Numbered from the stretch's first letter, positions 28,944 to 38,825 are shown. The stretch is DNA of 50,484 nucleotides from Lysobacter sp. A03 (GCF_000855665.1 NZ_JXSS01000058.1:1-50484); one strand, 5' to 3'. The notes: generated by a model not told the origin, from the letters alone. Translations and numbers: made by a program.

Positions 28944-31900
28944 TCAGGGGGTGGCCAGGATGCGCGGTTGCGCGGCCAGGAACGCGCGCAAGGAGGCCGG
29001 CTTGATCGGTTTGGTCAGCACCAGACAGCGGTGTGCCCTTGCGGCGTGCTTGAGCGCGTCGCTGCCGTCCCCGGTCAGCAGCGCAGCGGGCAACGGGTCG
29101 CCGAGACGCGCGCGCAGCAGGTCGATGATGCCCAGCCCGTCAAGGCGATCGTGCAGGTGGTAGTCGACCAGGGCCACGTCAGGGCTGTCCGACAGGGGCA
29201 GTGCGTCGAGCAGCGCGATCGCCCCGTCCGCCGAGGCGGCAGTCAGGGTGATGACGTTCCAGCGGGTCAGCAGCGCGCGCATGCCGTCGAGGATCTCGCG
29301 GTCGTTGTCGATGCACAGCACGCGCAGCCCGGCCAGTGAATCGGCGGTGTCCGCGATCCGCTCCGCGGGCACCTCGCTGTCGGGCATACGCGGCTGGCCC
29401 AGTGGCACGGTGATGGAGAACACGCTGCCGCCGCCGACCCGGGCGCGAACGCGCAGGGGGTGATCCAGGGTGCGCGCGATGCGCTGGCAGATCGACAGGC
29501 CCAGCCCGAGTCCGCGTTCACCGCGTCCGGGGTGATCGAAGCGGCGGAACTCGTCGAAGATCTGTTCCAGGTGGTGCGGCGAGATGCCCGGCCCGGTATC
29601 CCATACCTGCAACTCCACCGCGCCATCGCGCATCCGGGCGGCGATCAGCACGCCGCCGGTGCGGGTGTAGCGCAGTGCATTGGCGAGGAAATTCTGCAGT
29701 GCCCGGCGCAGCAGGCGGCGGTCGCTGTGGACCATCAGGGCCGCTGCGGGCGCGCGCACCCGCAACTGCAGTCCACGGCTGGCGGCAATGGCCGAGTGCT
29801 GGTGGGAGAGTTCGCGCAACAGCTCGTTGACATCGAAATCGGCGATCTCCGGGCGCAGTACGCCGGCGTCCAGGCGGGAGATGTCCAGCAAGCCGTCCAG
29901 CAGGTCCTCGGCCGCCCGCAAAGAGACATCCACCCGCTCGGCCAGACGCGCCTGCTCGGCCGGCTCCTCGCTTTCGCGCAAGGCCGAGGTGAAAAGCCGC
30001 GCGGCATTCAGCGGTTGCAGCAGGTCGTGGCTGACTGCGGCCAGGAACCGGGTCCGCGACTGCTGCGCGTCCTCGGCCTCGCGCGTGCGCAGTTCGACGC
30101 GCTGCTCCAGCGTCTCGTTGGATTCGCGCAGCGCCTGCTCCACGCGCTTGTACTCGGTGATGTCGCTGTAGCTGGTCACGTAGCCGCCGCCGTCCAGCGG
30201 CCGGCCGTGCAGCTCGATCACCTGGCCACTGGCGCGCACGCGTTCGAACACGTGCGGTGCGCCGACGTTGAGGTGTTCCAGCCGCCGTTGCACCTGCTCC
30301 TCCACATCGCCAGGGCCCATCTCGCCGCGCTCGGCATTCCAGCGCAGCAGGTCGGCGACCGGTCGGCCGACATAGAGCATGCCGTCGGGGTATTCGAACA
30401 GCTCCTGGTAGCGCCGGTTCCAGGCGACCAGACGCATCCGCGCGTCGACCACGCTGACGCCCTGGCTGATGTTCTCCAGCGTGGTAGCGAGTATCTGGCG
30501 GTTGAAGCGCAGCTCCTGGTTGGCCTCGTCCAGCAACGCCACCACCTCGCCCAGCTCCATGCCCGAGCCGCGCAGCGCGCTGGTCAGCGTCAACCGCGCC
30601 GATGCCGAGCCGATCGCCGCGGCCAGCAGGCGCTCGGTGAACTGCGCCAAGGCCCGGTCCGCGGGCCGCTCGGCCTTCCAGGGCTGGCCCTGCTGGCGCG
30701 CGTAGTCCTCGAACGCACGTCGGGCACGACGCTCGCCGACGATGCGTTCTGCCAGCGCCAGCAGGTCGCCGCCGCGCACGCTGCCCGCCCAGCCGCCGGG
30801 ACTGAGTGGGGGACGCTGCGCGTACGGGTCCAGGAACGGCGCGGCACGCAACTGCTCGTTCAGGCGCGGCCGGCTGCGCACGGAGACGTAGACGAACGCG
30901 CCGATGTTGAACAGCAGCGACCAGAACACGCCGTGGGTCAGCGGATCCCAGCCGACCAGCCCGAACAGCTGCTCGGGCTGCAGCCAGGCAATGCCGAATG
31001 GCCCCATATCCACCCAGTGCGCATTGATCCAGCCCCCATGCGCGAGGCTGGGCAACATCAGGGTGTAGATCCACAACGCCCCGCCGGCGCCGATACCCGC
31101 CAGCGCGCCCGCCCGGCTGGCCCCGCGCCAGTACAGTCCGCCGATCAGCGCCGGCGCGAACAGGGCGACCGCGGCAAACGCGAGCAGGCCGTGTTGGGCC
31201 AGGCCGCTGCCGCCGGACCCGCGCGCGTAGGCGTAGGCCATCAGCGCCAGGGCGAGGATCGTCGCCCGCCGCACCCACAGCACCCGCTGCTCGATGCCCG
31301 GACCGGTCCGGCGCAGCGCCCCGGTGCGCAGCAACGCCGGGACAATCAGGTCGTTGCTGACCATTGTCGCCAACGCCACGCTGGTGACGATCACCATGCC
31401 GGTGGCCGCCGAGAAGCCGCCGATGTAGACCATCAGTGCCAGCGCACTCTGGTCCAGCGCCAGCGGCAGGGCGAGCACATAGGTGTCCGGCGAGATGCCG
31501 CTGTCGCCCAGCACGGCCTGCCCGGCCAGGGTGATGGGCACCACCATCGCGCTGATGATCACCAGGTAGCCACCGAAGAACCAGCGCGCCATGCGCAGGT
31601 CACCGACGTTCTGGCACTCCACCACGGCGACGTGGAACTGCCGCGGCAGGCACACCAGCGCGGTGAACGCGAGCAGCGTCTGGGCGACGAATCCGACCGG
31701 CAGGCCCGGCCGGGTCACCTCATCGGCGGCCTGGACGATGCGCTCGCCGAAGCCGCCGATCCCGGGCAGGTGCATCAGCGCAAACACGCCAATGGCGACG
31801 AACGCCACCAGCTTGACCAGCGACTCCAGCGCGATCGCCAGCACCATGCCGCGGTGGTGCTCGGTGGCGTCGATCTGGCGCGTGCCGAACAGGATCGAGA

Positions 31901-32408
31901 ACACCGCCAGCAACAGGGCGGTGTACAGGGCCGGGTCGGCCAGCAGACTCGCGTTGGCCGGCACCCCGGCCAGTACCTGGATGCTGTCGGCGACCGCCTT
32001 GAACTGCAGCGCGACATACGGAATCGCCGCGATCAGCGCCAGCAACGAAACCATGGCCGCCAGTCCGGGCGCGCGGCCGTAGCGCGAGGACAGGAAATCG
32101 GCGATGGAGGTGATCCGCTGCTCGTCGGAGATCAACACCAGGCGTTCCAGCAGGCGCCAGCCAAACATCAACAGCAGCAACGGGCCCAGGTAGATCGGCA
32201 GGAATCCCAGGCCGGTGCGTGCCGCCGTTCCCACCGCGCCGTAGAACGTCCACGACGAGCAGTACACCGCGAGCGCGAGGGCGTACACCGCCGGACGCAG
32301 CCACGCGCGGGTCGGCGTGCGCTGCCGGCGGTCGCCGTAGTAGGCGACCAGGAACAGCATGCCGACATAGGACACCGACACCAGCAGCAGGATCCAGCCA
32401 GGAATCAC
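28944..32408 (-). CDS. crbS: Symporter-fused hybrid histidine kinase CrbS (MxtR-like)
   Basis: A 1154-aa sensor. The N-terminal ~480 residues form a sodium:solute symporter-like membrane module of about 13 helices ('VAYYGDRR...YCSSWTFYGAVG', 'RITSIADFLSSRYGR', 'CLPRQFHVAVVECQNV'). A linker and PAS domain follow ('ISQGVSVVDARMRLVAWNRRYQELF'), then a HisKA domain with His794 in 'VSHDLLQPLNAARLF', and an HATPase ('LQNFLANALRYT', 'WDTGPGI', 'GLGLGLSICQRIA'). A C-terminal receiver has Asp1082 in 'ALVDYHLHD'. The start is GTG. It converges with crbR, 9 bp between stops. CrbS proteins are thought to sense acetate or its flux and pass phosphate to CrbR. Confidence 0.88.
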   Translation of the reverse strand: MIPGWILLLVSVSYVGMLFLVAYYGDRRQRTPTRAWLRPAVYALALAVYCSSWTFYGAVGTAARTGLGFLPIYLGPLLLLMFGWRLLERLVLISDEQRITSIADFLSSRYGRAPGLAAMVSLLALIAAIPYVALQFKAVADSIQVLAGVPANASLLADPALYTALLLAVFSILFGTRQIDATEHHRGMVLAIALESLVKLVAFVAIGVFALMHLPGIGGFGERIVQAADEVTRPGLPVGFVAQTLLAFTALVCLPRQFHVAVVECQNVGDLRMARWFFGGYLVIISAMVVPITLAGQAVLGDSGISPDTYVLALPLALDQSALALMVYIGGFSAATGMVIVTSVALATMVSNDLIVPALLRTGALRRTGPGIEQRVLWVRRATILALALMAYAYARGSGGSGLAQHGLLAFAAVALFAPALIGGLYWRGASRAGALAGIGAGGALWIYTLMLPSLAHGGWINAHWVDMGPFGIAWLQPEQLFGLVGWDPLTHGVFWSLLFNIGAFVYVSVRSRPRLNEQLRAAPFLDPYAQRPPLSPGGWAGSVRGGDLLALAERIVGERRARRAFEDYARQQGQPWKAERPADRALAQFTERLLAAAIGSASARLTLTSALRGSGMELGEVVALLDEANQELRFNRQILATTLENISQGVSVVDARMRLVAWNRRYQELFEYPDGMLYVGRPVADLLRWNAERGEMGPGDVEEQVQRRLEHLNVGAPHVFERVRASGQVIELHGRPLDGGGYVTSYSDITEYKRVEQALRESNETLEQRVELRTREAEDAQQSRTRFLAAVSHDLLQPLNAARLFTSALRESEEPAEQARLAERVDVSLRAAEDLLDGLLDISRLDAGVLRPEIADFDVNELLRELSHQHSAIAASRGLQLRVRAPAAALMVHSDRRLLRRALQNFLANALRYTRTGGVLIAARMRDGAVELQVWDTGPGISPHHLEQIFDEFRRFDHPGRGERGLGLGLSICQRIARTLDHPLRVRARVGGGSVFSITVPLGQPRMPDSEVPAERIADTADSLAGLRVLCIDNDREILDGMRALLTRWNVITLTAASADGAIALLDALPLSDSPDVALVDYHLHDRLDGLGIIDLLRARLGDPLPAALLTGDGSDALKHAARAHRCLVLTKPIKPASLRAFLAAQPRILATP

Positions 32409-32496
32409 CCGCTCGCGCCTCCCAGGAATGTCGAACGCCGAGTGTAGGACGGTGGGCGGCCGTGCGGGTACGTCTCGGCCCGTGAGGTCGCGCCGG

Positions 32497-35400
32497 TCAG
32501 TGAGCCGGTTGCGGGACTGTCGCCGCCACGCGCTCGTCAGGCAGGGGGAGGCCGCGCATCATCCAGTCCAGGTTGGAGCCACGCATGCCGGTGCTGGCAA
32601 GGAGCGCGTCACGGGCAGGCGCATCGCAGCCGCCGACGGAACGGAGGTACGGAGCCACCGCGTCCATAACGCTGTGCAGCTCCAGTTGCGCCTTGACGTC
32701 GCCGACTTCGTGGGCGCGAGCATCGGCGGCTGCCATCCGGGCCTTTGCCTGCTCGCTTTCGCCGCTTGCGAACGCGACCAGGATCGCCACCTGGTCGAGC
32801 CGGTGGAACTGCTGCCACGCCTCGGCGGGCAGGCGCTGGCGTGCGCTATCGGTCAACCGGGTTGCATCGGTCCAACGTCCCCGGGCGGCGGCAATTTCGG
32901 CCAGACCGACCTCCGCATCGGCGATCAGCCACTCGTAGCCGGTGCCCTGCAGCGCCGCGAGGGGGTCGGTCAACAGCGTGGCCGCGGTGTCCAGGTCCTC
33001 GGCGCGTGCCAGCAGATAGGCCGTCCACAACGCTGCCGTCCATCGCTCCGGCGCGGGCGGCATCGACCGGATATCACTGACCCGTTCCTGCAGCGCGGGC
33101 ATCGCGTTGCCCGTGTCGCCCGCCATCAGGTCGATCATCGCGCCCACCGTAGCGGCATGGTTGGCCAGGTACGTCTGCCGGGTGTTGCCACACTGCTCGT
33201 GGCGCGACCGGGCGTCCTGCAGGCGTCCTTGCGACAACAGCAACTCGGCCCGCGCGCAGGCCAGGCGGGCCAGCGCGTCCGCCGGCAGTGGTGGCTGGCC
33301 CTCGCGGGCGAGCCGGTCCACGGTCTGGTCAAGCGCCTGGCTGGCAGCCGGATAGTCGCCGCGCGTTCCGAGCAGGAACCCCTCGAACTGGTCCAGCCAG
33401 GTCGCCGTGTCCCCGGAAACCGGGCCGGCGCGGATCTGGCGGAGACGCTCGGTGGCGCGCTCGAAATGCCCCAGCAGCAGGTCCTCGTTGAGCAGGTCCA
33501 CCTGCAGCTCCTGCTGCGCGTACACATCGTCAACGCTCTCGGCGATCGCCAACGCGTCCTTCAGCCGTCGGCGGTACTCGCTGAGGTTGCCCGCGCTGCG
33601 CTGCTGGAAGGCGACGCGACGCAGCAACTGGATCTCCAGGTTGCGGTAGCCGCCGGCGCGCGCGTGCGCCAGCAGGGTGTCCAGCTCTTTGGAGCGACCC
33701 GCGACTGGCAGCATCAACTCGCCGGATACACGCGCGTGCATCGCGTCGATTTCCGCGCCGACCGAGGCGAACAGCCGCGCGGCTTCGGCGAACCCCTGCT
33801 GGCCGGCCTCCGGACCGCGCTGGAACGCATGGACCCGCGCCTGCAGCAGGGTGGCCGCTGCGAGTTCGCGCTCCCAGCCCTTGCCCGCGTCGCGCGCCAG
33901 TTGGGCCGCCTGGGTCGCGTGTTCGAGCACCGCGTCGCTGTCCAGGCGTACCCCTTCGATCTCCGCCAGGGTGAGGCGCCATTGCAGCTGCACACCCAGC
34001 GGCTGTCGTTGCCACTGCGTTCCCTCCAGCGCCAGCAGCGCCGCCTCTGCGTCGCCGCCGCGCATTTCATGCCACGCCTGTTCCAGGCGGAACGAGATTC
34101 GCTGGGGGTAGCGGGCGGCCAGTTCGGCATAGGCGGCAGCCGTATCGGCGGCGCGTTGCGGGTCCACCGACAGGGCGGCGGCGGCCAGCACGCTGGCGAC
34201 GTCCTCGGAGACCGGCGTCAGCAGCCGTTCGGCATCAGCGATGTGCTCCATGGCGAACCGCGCCTGACCCAGACGGTACTGGGCCATCGCCCTCTGCAGA
34301 TGTGCCAGGCCAAACTGCGGCGCCTGCTGCAGCACCGCCGCCAGGCCCGCGGCGGCGCTGGCCATGTCCCGCTCGCTGTAGGCGCGGTATGCGTCGGCGT
34401 AGGTGCGCAGCGCCGGCTCATCAATTTCCAGCTTGGGCCAGGGATCATCACGCCGAGCCGGCACCACCGCGTCAAGCACCTGACGCGACAGCGCGTCTAT
34501 GAGCTGGGGCATCTGCGCGGCATCACCGCGCAACTCCAGTTGGCGACTCCCGCCTGGTGCGTCGAAGCGGGCCCGGATAAAGCGCTCGTCGGGATGGTCG
34601 GCCGATTTGCCTGCGCTCAGCAGCACCACCTGCGGCGGGTTTTCGGTCGCATCAGCCGCCAAATGGGCCTCCGTCATCAGCACGACCTCGGGAATCGCGT
34701 TCAGCTTCCACTCCAGCCAGGCGTGAAGCACCGTCGCCGGCCAGCGGGCATCGGCGTCTTCGCTGTTGCCCACTTCGATCAGCACCACGGACACCGGCTG
34801 CAACGGCGGCAGCGGCATCGACTGGCCGCTCATCCGGGCCAGCCCAAGCAGCCCGGCGAGGAGCATCAGTCCACCCGCGCTGGCCGCTACCCACCAGGTC
34901 CGGTGGATGCGGCGGCGAGGCCGCGCAGCAAGTGGTTCACCGGCAGCGTGCGTTGGCCGGCCCCCGGCAACGCCGGCGCCTTCGGCGGGCGGCGGATCCA
35001 TCAGGGGCGGCCGCTGCGTCAATGGCGCGATCGGCTGTGCATGGGTGGCGGCGCCGGCGGGAGCGGTCTCGGGTTCCGCTGGGCCGGGCAGAGTCTCCGT
35101 TCCGACGCTTTCGATCGGGATTGCCTGCACCGGACCGGGAGGGTCGAACACATAACCGCCCTTGGCGACGGTCCGTATCCAGTGTTTGCGTTCCGGGCCG
35201 AGCGCCTTGCGCAGCATCCAGATGCTCTGCGACAGGTTGGCGTCTTCCACGACTACACCCGTCCAGACCTGCTCCATGAGGGCGGTTCGCGCGTGCAGCA
35301 CGTGTGGTCGGGCCAGCAGGATCAGCAGCACATCGAAGACGCGCTGGGGCAACTCGGCGGTTTGCTCCGGCGTGATGGCCTGCCGGTAGCGCAGATCCAG

Positions 35401-35535
35401 CCGCAGATCGGCGACCTGCAGCATGCCTGTGTCACTCGGCCAAGGCAGGTTGTCCGGCGTGGTCATCGTTTCCACCGTTTCCCGGGCTTGCTCGCACCCG
35501 CTCGATGCCACGGAAGGCGTCTGCGGCTCTCGCAT
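32497..35535 (-). CDS. Winged-helix (CadC/ToxR-like) membrane regulator with TPR region
   Basis: A ~1012-aa one-component regulator. The N-terminal OmpR-type winged helix (about residues 35-120: 'LPQRVFDVLLILLARPHVLH', 'VEDANLSQSIWMLRKALG', 'IRTVAKGGYVF') is followed by a Pro/Ala linker and one membrane segment near residue 215 ('ASAGGLMLLAGLLGLA'). About 750 residues of TPR-like helices follow. The topology is CadC/ToxR-like: cytoplasmic DNA binding, periplasmic TPR sensor. Several starts are possible; I prefer the ATG at 35535 because GGGGAG lies just upstream, with alternatives at 35574, 35547 and 35466. It diverges from the secreted subtilase across a palindrome, so the protease is a plausible target. 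The signal is unknown. Confidence 0.75.
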   Translation of the reverse strand: MREPQTPSVASSGCEQARETVETMTTPDNLPWPSDTGMLQVADLRLDLRYRQAITPEQTAELPQRVFDVLLILLARPHVLHARTALMEQVWTGVVVEDANLSQSIWMLRKALGPERKHWIRTVAKGGYVFDPPGPVQAIPIESVGTETLPGPAEPETAPAGAATHAQPIAPLTQRPPLMDPPPAEGAGVAGGRPTHAAGEPLAARPRRRIHRTWWVAASAGGLMLLAGLLGLARMSGQSMPLPPLQPVSVVLIEVGNSEDADARWPATVLHAWLEWKLNAIPEVVLMTEAHLAADATENPPQVVLLSAGKSADHPDERFIRARFDAPGGSRQLELRGDAAQMPQLIDALSRQVLDAVVPARRDDPWPKLEIDEPALRTYADAYRAYSERDMASAAAGLAAVLQQAPQFGLAHLQRAMAQYRLGQARFAMEHIADAERLLTPVSEDVASVLAAAALSVDPQRAADTAAAYAELAARYPQRISFRLEQAWHEMRGGDAEAALLALEGTQWQRQPLGVQLQWRLTLAEIEGVRLDSDAVLEHATQAAQLARDAGKGWERELAAATLLQARVHAFQRGPEAGQQGFAEAARLFASVGAEIDAMHARVSGELMLPVAGRSKELDTLLAHARAGGYRNLEIQLLRRVAFQQRSAGNLSEYRRRLKDALAIAESVDDVYAQQELQVDLLNEDLLLGHFERATERLRQIRAGPVSGDTATWLDQFEGFLLGTRGDYPAASQALDQTVDRLAREGQPPLPADALARLACARAELLLSQGRLQDARSRHEQCGNTRQTYLANHAATVGAMIDLMAGDTGNAMPALQERVSDIRSMPPAPERWTAALWTAYLLARAEDLDTAATLLTDPLAALQGTGYEWLIADAEVGLAEIAAARGRWTDATRLTDSARQRLPAEAWQQFHRLDQVAILVAFASGESEQAKARMAAADARAHEVGDVKAQLELHSVMDAVAPYLRSVGGCDAPARDALLASTGMRGSNLDWMMRGLPLPDERVAATVPQPAH

Positions 35536-35582
35536 CCGTCTCCCCATCCAGATGGCTGGAGGCAAGTTATACACAGCAATTC

Positions 35583-35599
35583 ACGTCAGTTTCTGACGT
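35583..35599. promoter_or_regulatory. ACGTCAG-TTT-CTGACGT palindrome in regulator-protease gap
   Basis: A 7-3-7 perfect inverted repeat just upstream of the winged-helix regulator, in an AT-rich stretch (35560-35665) unlike its surroundings. It is a candidate operator for the regulator itself. A TTGACG at 35624-35629 faces the protease, but no good -10 is at the right distance. The remaining ~220 bp to the protease ATG show no further clear signal. Confidence 0.4.
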
Positions 35600-35889
35600 A
35601 AATTGTGACTTGTTGCGTATTTATTGACGCTGTTTAGAACAAATTGAGATTTACACGCATGTTCGGCCGGGTCAAATGGCCTACATCTGGGGTGTGCTTT
35701 GCCGCATGTGGCGTCGGGAGAGTGGGCGCAACACGCAGGTCGCGGCGAGCTACGCAGGGCATCGCAGACACCGGAACCCACTTCCGCTCGGCGACTGCCC
35801 GGTCCTGAAGACGTCGGACGAGACGGCCTGGACCAGATCCTTGGGAGTTCATCAACTGCTTGCGACACACCAACCGGGGTAACAAAACC

Positions 35890-38022
35890 ATGTCCAGAAC
35901 CACCGATAAGCGTCTGCGCCAGAGCCTTCTGGCCGCCGCCACCGCCGTTGCCATTTCTTCCGCCGCCTTCGCTGCACCGGCCGTTGCAGCCAATGCGGGC
36001 GCTGCCAACCTGGCCACCCTGCAGGACGGCCAGCCGACCGATCGCTTCATCGTCAAATACCGCGAGGGCAGCGCCCCGCAGGCGAACATCGCCAAGGTGC
36101 AAGCCTCGCTGGACCGCGTCGCCATGACCGCGCGTACCGGCAATGCGCTGCAAATGCACCAGGTGCGCCGCATTGCCACCGGCGCGGACGTGATCCGCAC
36201 CGACCGCAAGCTTGATGCTGTGGAAGCCGCGGCGCTGATGCGCCAGATCGCCTCTGATCCGAACGTGGAGTACGTCGAGGTCGATCAGCTGATGAAGCCG
36301 ACCATGACGCCGAACGACACCTATTACGCCAACAATCAGTGGCACTACTTTGAAAGTGCGGGCGGTATTCGCGCCGACAAGGCGTGGGACGTCACCGCGG
36401 GGCAGGGCGCGGTGGTCGCGGTACTGGACACCGGTATCACCAATCACAGCGATCTGAACGCGAATGTGCTGCCGGGTTACGACTTCATCAGCGACGCCGG
36501 GATGGCGCGCGATGGTGGTGGTCGTGACTCCAATCCGAATGATGAAGGCGATTGGACCTCGGCAAACGAGTGTGGCCCGGCCTCCAGTTCCAGCTGGCAC
36601 GGAACCCACGTCGCCGGAACGATCGCGGCGGTGACCAATAATGCCAAGGGTGTGGCCGGCGTAGCGCACGGTGCGAAAATCGTTCCGGCACGGGTGCTCG
36701 GAAAGTGCGGTGGTTATACCTCCGACATCGCCGACGCCATCATCTGGGCTTCTGGCGGCAGCGTCAGCGGCGTGCCCGCCAATGCCAATCCGGCCGAAGT
36801 CATCAACATGAGCCTGGGTGGCGGTGGCAGTTGCTCGGCCACGTATCAGAACGCGATCAATGGCGCCGTCAGCCGTGGCACCACCGTGGTGGTGGCGGCG
36901 GGCAACAGCAACGCCGATACCAGCGGCTTCGTTCCGGCCAATTGCAGCAATGTCATCGCCGTCGCGTCGACCACCCGCACCGGTGCACGCTCCGGTTTTT
37001 CCAACTACGGATCTCTGATTGACGTCGCCGCACCGGGCAGCGATATCGCTTCCACCGTCAACACCGGCAGCACCACGCCTTCGTCGGAAGGCTACTCGTT
37101 GATGTCGGGTACCTCGATGGCGGCTCCGCACGTGGCCGGCGTGGTTGCGCTGATGCAATCCGCCGCGGCCGCCAATGGCGGGGTCAAGACACCGGCGCAG
37201 ATCGAGTCGGCGTTGAAGTCCACCCTGCGTCCGTTCCCGGTCAGCATCGACAAGGCGATCGGCAACGGCATCGTGGACGCGAAAGCGGCGGTCGACGCGA
37301 TGGGCAGCGGCGGTGGCAACCCGCCCGATCCGGATCCGGTCGGTGGCACGTTGACCAAGGGCACTCCGGTAACGGGCCTGTCGGCCGCGAGCGGCGCGAC
37401 GGTGAACTACACCTTCCAGGTGCCGGCAGGCGCCACCAACCTGAGCTTCAAGATGTCCGGCGGCAGCGGTGACGCGGATCTGTACGTCAAGCGCGGCAGC
37501 GCCCCGACCGACAGCTCCTACGACTGCCGCCCGTGGTTGAGCGGCAACGTGGAGACCTGCACCTTCGCCAGCCCCACCGCCGGCACCTACTACGTCCGGC
37601 TCAAGGCCTACCAGGCGTTCAGCGGCGTCAGCCTGGTCGCCAATTACGACACCGGCGGCAGCGGCGGCAACGACAGCCCGCAGACCTACAGCAATACCAA
37701 CACGTACAACATCCCCAGCCCGGGCACGATCGACAGCCCGATCACGGTCAGCGGCCGCAGCGGCAACGGTCTGGCGGCGACCAAGGTGAGCATGGATATC
37801 CGCCACACCTATCGTGGTGACCTGCAGATCGACCTGGTGGCACCGGACAACTCCACCTACCGGATCAAGAACTCCAGCGGCAGCGACAGTGCCGACAACG
37901 TGATCGGCTACGCCAACGTCAATCTGACCAGCGAAGCCAAGAACGGCACCTGGAAGTTGCGTGTGCGCGACATGTGGTCCGGCGATACCGGTTACATCAA
38001 GTCGTGGAGCATCGATTTCTGA
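35890..38022 (+). CDS. Secreted subtilisin-family serine protease (S8) with PPC and P domains
   Basis: A 710-aa preproprotease. The signal peptide covers about residues 1-33 (hydrophobic 'LLAAATAVAISSAAFA'). An I9-type inhibitor propeptide (about 45-135, 'DRFIVKYREGSAP') is followed by the S8 catalytic domain, with Asp180 ('AVLDTGI'), His237 ('WHGTHVAGT') and Ser409 ('SGTSMAAPHVAG'). A pre-peptidase C-terminal domain comes next (about 495-590, 'DADLYVKRG', 'YYVRLKAY'), then a C-terminal P/proprotein-convertase domain (about 600-710, 'DIRHTYRGDLQIDLVAPD'). It is probably exported by the type II system and acts in nutrient scavenging or predation. The ATG at 35890 follows 'AAC-rich' leader sequence; a TTG at 35860 is an unlikely start. 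A bidirectional terminator follows. Confidence 0.93.
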   Translation: MSRTTDKRLRQSLLAAATAVAISSAAFAAPAVAANAGAANLATLQDGQPTDRFIVKYREGSAPQANIAKVQASLDRVAMTARTGNALQMHQVRRIATGADVIRTDRKLDAVEAAALMRQIASDPNVEYVEVDQLMKPTMTPNDTYYANNQWHYFESAGGIRADKAWDVTAGQGAVVAVLDTGITNHSDLNANVLPGYDFISDAGMARDGGGRDSNPNDEGDWTSANECGPASSSSWHGTHVAGTIAAVTNNAKGVAGVAHGAKIVPARVLGKCGGYTSDIADAIIWASGGSVSGVPANANPAEVINMSLGGGGSCSATYQNAINGAVSRGTTVVVAAGNSNADTSGFVPANCSNVIAVASTTRTGARSGFSNYGSLIDVAAPGSDIASTVNTGSTTPSSEGYSLMSGTSMAAPHVAGVVALMQSAAAANGGVKTPAQIESALKSTLRPFPVSIDKAIGNGIVDAKAAVDAMGSGGGNPPDPDPVGGTLTKGTPVTGLSAASGATVNYTFQVPAGATNLSFKMSGGSGDADLYVKRGSAPTDSSYDCRPWLSGNVETCTFASPTAGTYYVRLKAYQAFSGVSLVANYDTGGSGGNDSPQTYSNTNTYNIPSPGTIDSPITVSGRSGNGLAATKVSMDIRHTYRGDLQIDLVAPDNSTYRIKNSSGSDSADNVIGYANVNLTSEAKNGTWKLRVRDMWSGDTGYIKSWSIDF

Positions 38023-38050
38023 TCCGCGCGTATTGAACGCATGAAAAAGA

Positions 38051-38079
38051 GAAACCCGCCGGAAGGCGGGTTTCTTTTT
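38051..38079. terminator. Bidirectional terminator between protease and rpmG
   Basis: GAAACCCGCC (38051-38060), loop GGAA, GGCGGGTTTC (38065-38074), then TTTTT. On the other strand the A-rich left flank gives TTTCTCTTTTTC. It serves the convergent protease and rpmB-rpmG units. Confidence 0.85.
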
Positions 38080-38096
38080 GGAACAAGCCGGAAGGC

Positions 38097-38261
38097 TTAC
38101 TTGATCTTGCCTTCCTTGTAGATCACGTGCTTGCGAACGACGGGATCGTACTTCTTGATCTCCATCTTGTTCGGCGTGTTCTTCTTGTTCTTGTCGGTGG
38201 TGTAGAAGTGGCCGGTGTTGGCCGAAGAGATCAGGCGAATCTTGTCGCGCTTGGAAGCCAT
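38097..38261 (-). CDS. rpmG: 50S ribosomal protein L33
   Basis: A 54-aa basic ribosomal protein: [20 protein letters not shown] at the start, '[20 protein letters not shown]' in the middle and '[14 protein letters not shown]' at the end. It lacks the Cys pairs of zinc-binding L33, so it is the zinc-independent (C-) type. It lies 13 bp after rpmB in the usual rpmB-rpmG operon and is followed by a strong terminator. Confidence 0.97.
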   Translation of the reverse strand: MASKRDKIRLISSANTGHFYTTDKNKKNTPNKMEIKKYDPVVRKHVIYKEGKIK

Positions 38262-38274
38262 GGGTCAGTCCTCC

Positions 38275-38511
38275 TCAGATCTTTTCGCCGCGTGCGCGGA
38301 GATCGGCCAGAACGGAGTCGATCCCGTTCTTGTCGATGGTGCGCATGGCGTTGGCGGAAACACGGAGCTTCACCCAGCGATTCTCACTGGCGACCCAGAA
38401 ACGGCGCTCGTGAAGGTTGGGCATGAAGCGGCGACGGGTCTTGTTCATGGCGTGCGAGACGTTGTTGCCAGTCGTCGTTCGCTTGCCGGTTACTTGGCAT
38501 ACACGGGACAT
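38275..38511 (-). CDS. rpmB: 50S ribosomal protein L28
   Basis: A 78-aa protein starting [20 protein letters not shown], with '[17 protein letters not shown]' and '[18 protein letters not shown]', the classic L28 core. Only one Cys is present, so it is the zinc-free form. I chose the ATG at 38511 from the conserved N-terminus; GAGGTG just upstream is the ribosome binding site. The upstream open frame is leader. A promoter is visible about 195 bp upstream. Confidence 0.97.
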   Translation of the reverse strand: MSRVCQVTGKRTTTGNNVSHAMNKTRRRFMPNLHERRFWVASENRWVKLRVSANAMRTIDKNGIDSVLADLRARGEKI

Positions 38512-38704
38512 ACGCACCTCGAAAGGATGTTGATGCTTCCCTTGGCCAGGGAGGCGGCGGCCCCGCCGGATCCACGGATGTGGGCGGCATGCGATACGGG
38601 AAGAAGGCCGCCCGGAGGCGGACGCTGGAACCGGCAGACCGGAATCGCGCTTCCGGATGCTGCCTTGCAAGCCGCATGGGCTGGCCGGACACAGCGAGCC
38701 GGGC

Positions 38705-38733
38705 ATTATGCGGGAAGGGATGCGGTCGGGCAA
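38705..38733 (-). promoter_or_regulatory. Promoter of rpmB-rpmG
   Basis: On the minus strand, TTGCCC (38728-38733), a 17-bp spacer and CATAAT (38705-38710). The transcript would carry a leader of about 190 nt (38512-38698) with GC-rich complementary stretches, long for a two-gene ribosomal operon. Confidence 0.6.
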
Positions 38734-38825
38734 GTCAACCGTCGAGCCGGTTCTACGGCGTTGAATGCTGCGACCAGTGGCGAGCTGCGGTTCGCTTTTC
38801 GCTTCGGCCACCGAGAACTCCCGTT

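Noticed and set aside
29460-32447. A 995-codon open frame on the plus strand antisense to crbS
   Set aside because: It is rich in Arg, Gln, His and Gly with no domain, and mirrors the codon bias of crbS. Long antisense open frames are expected at this GC content.
32428-35601. A 1057-codon open frame on the plus strand antisense to the winged-helix regulator
   Set aside because: Composition and lack of motifs mark it as a shadow; the minus-strand frame has a clear winged helix, membrane segment and TPR pattern.
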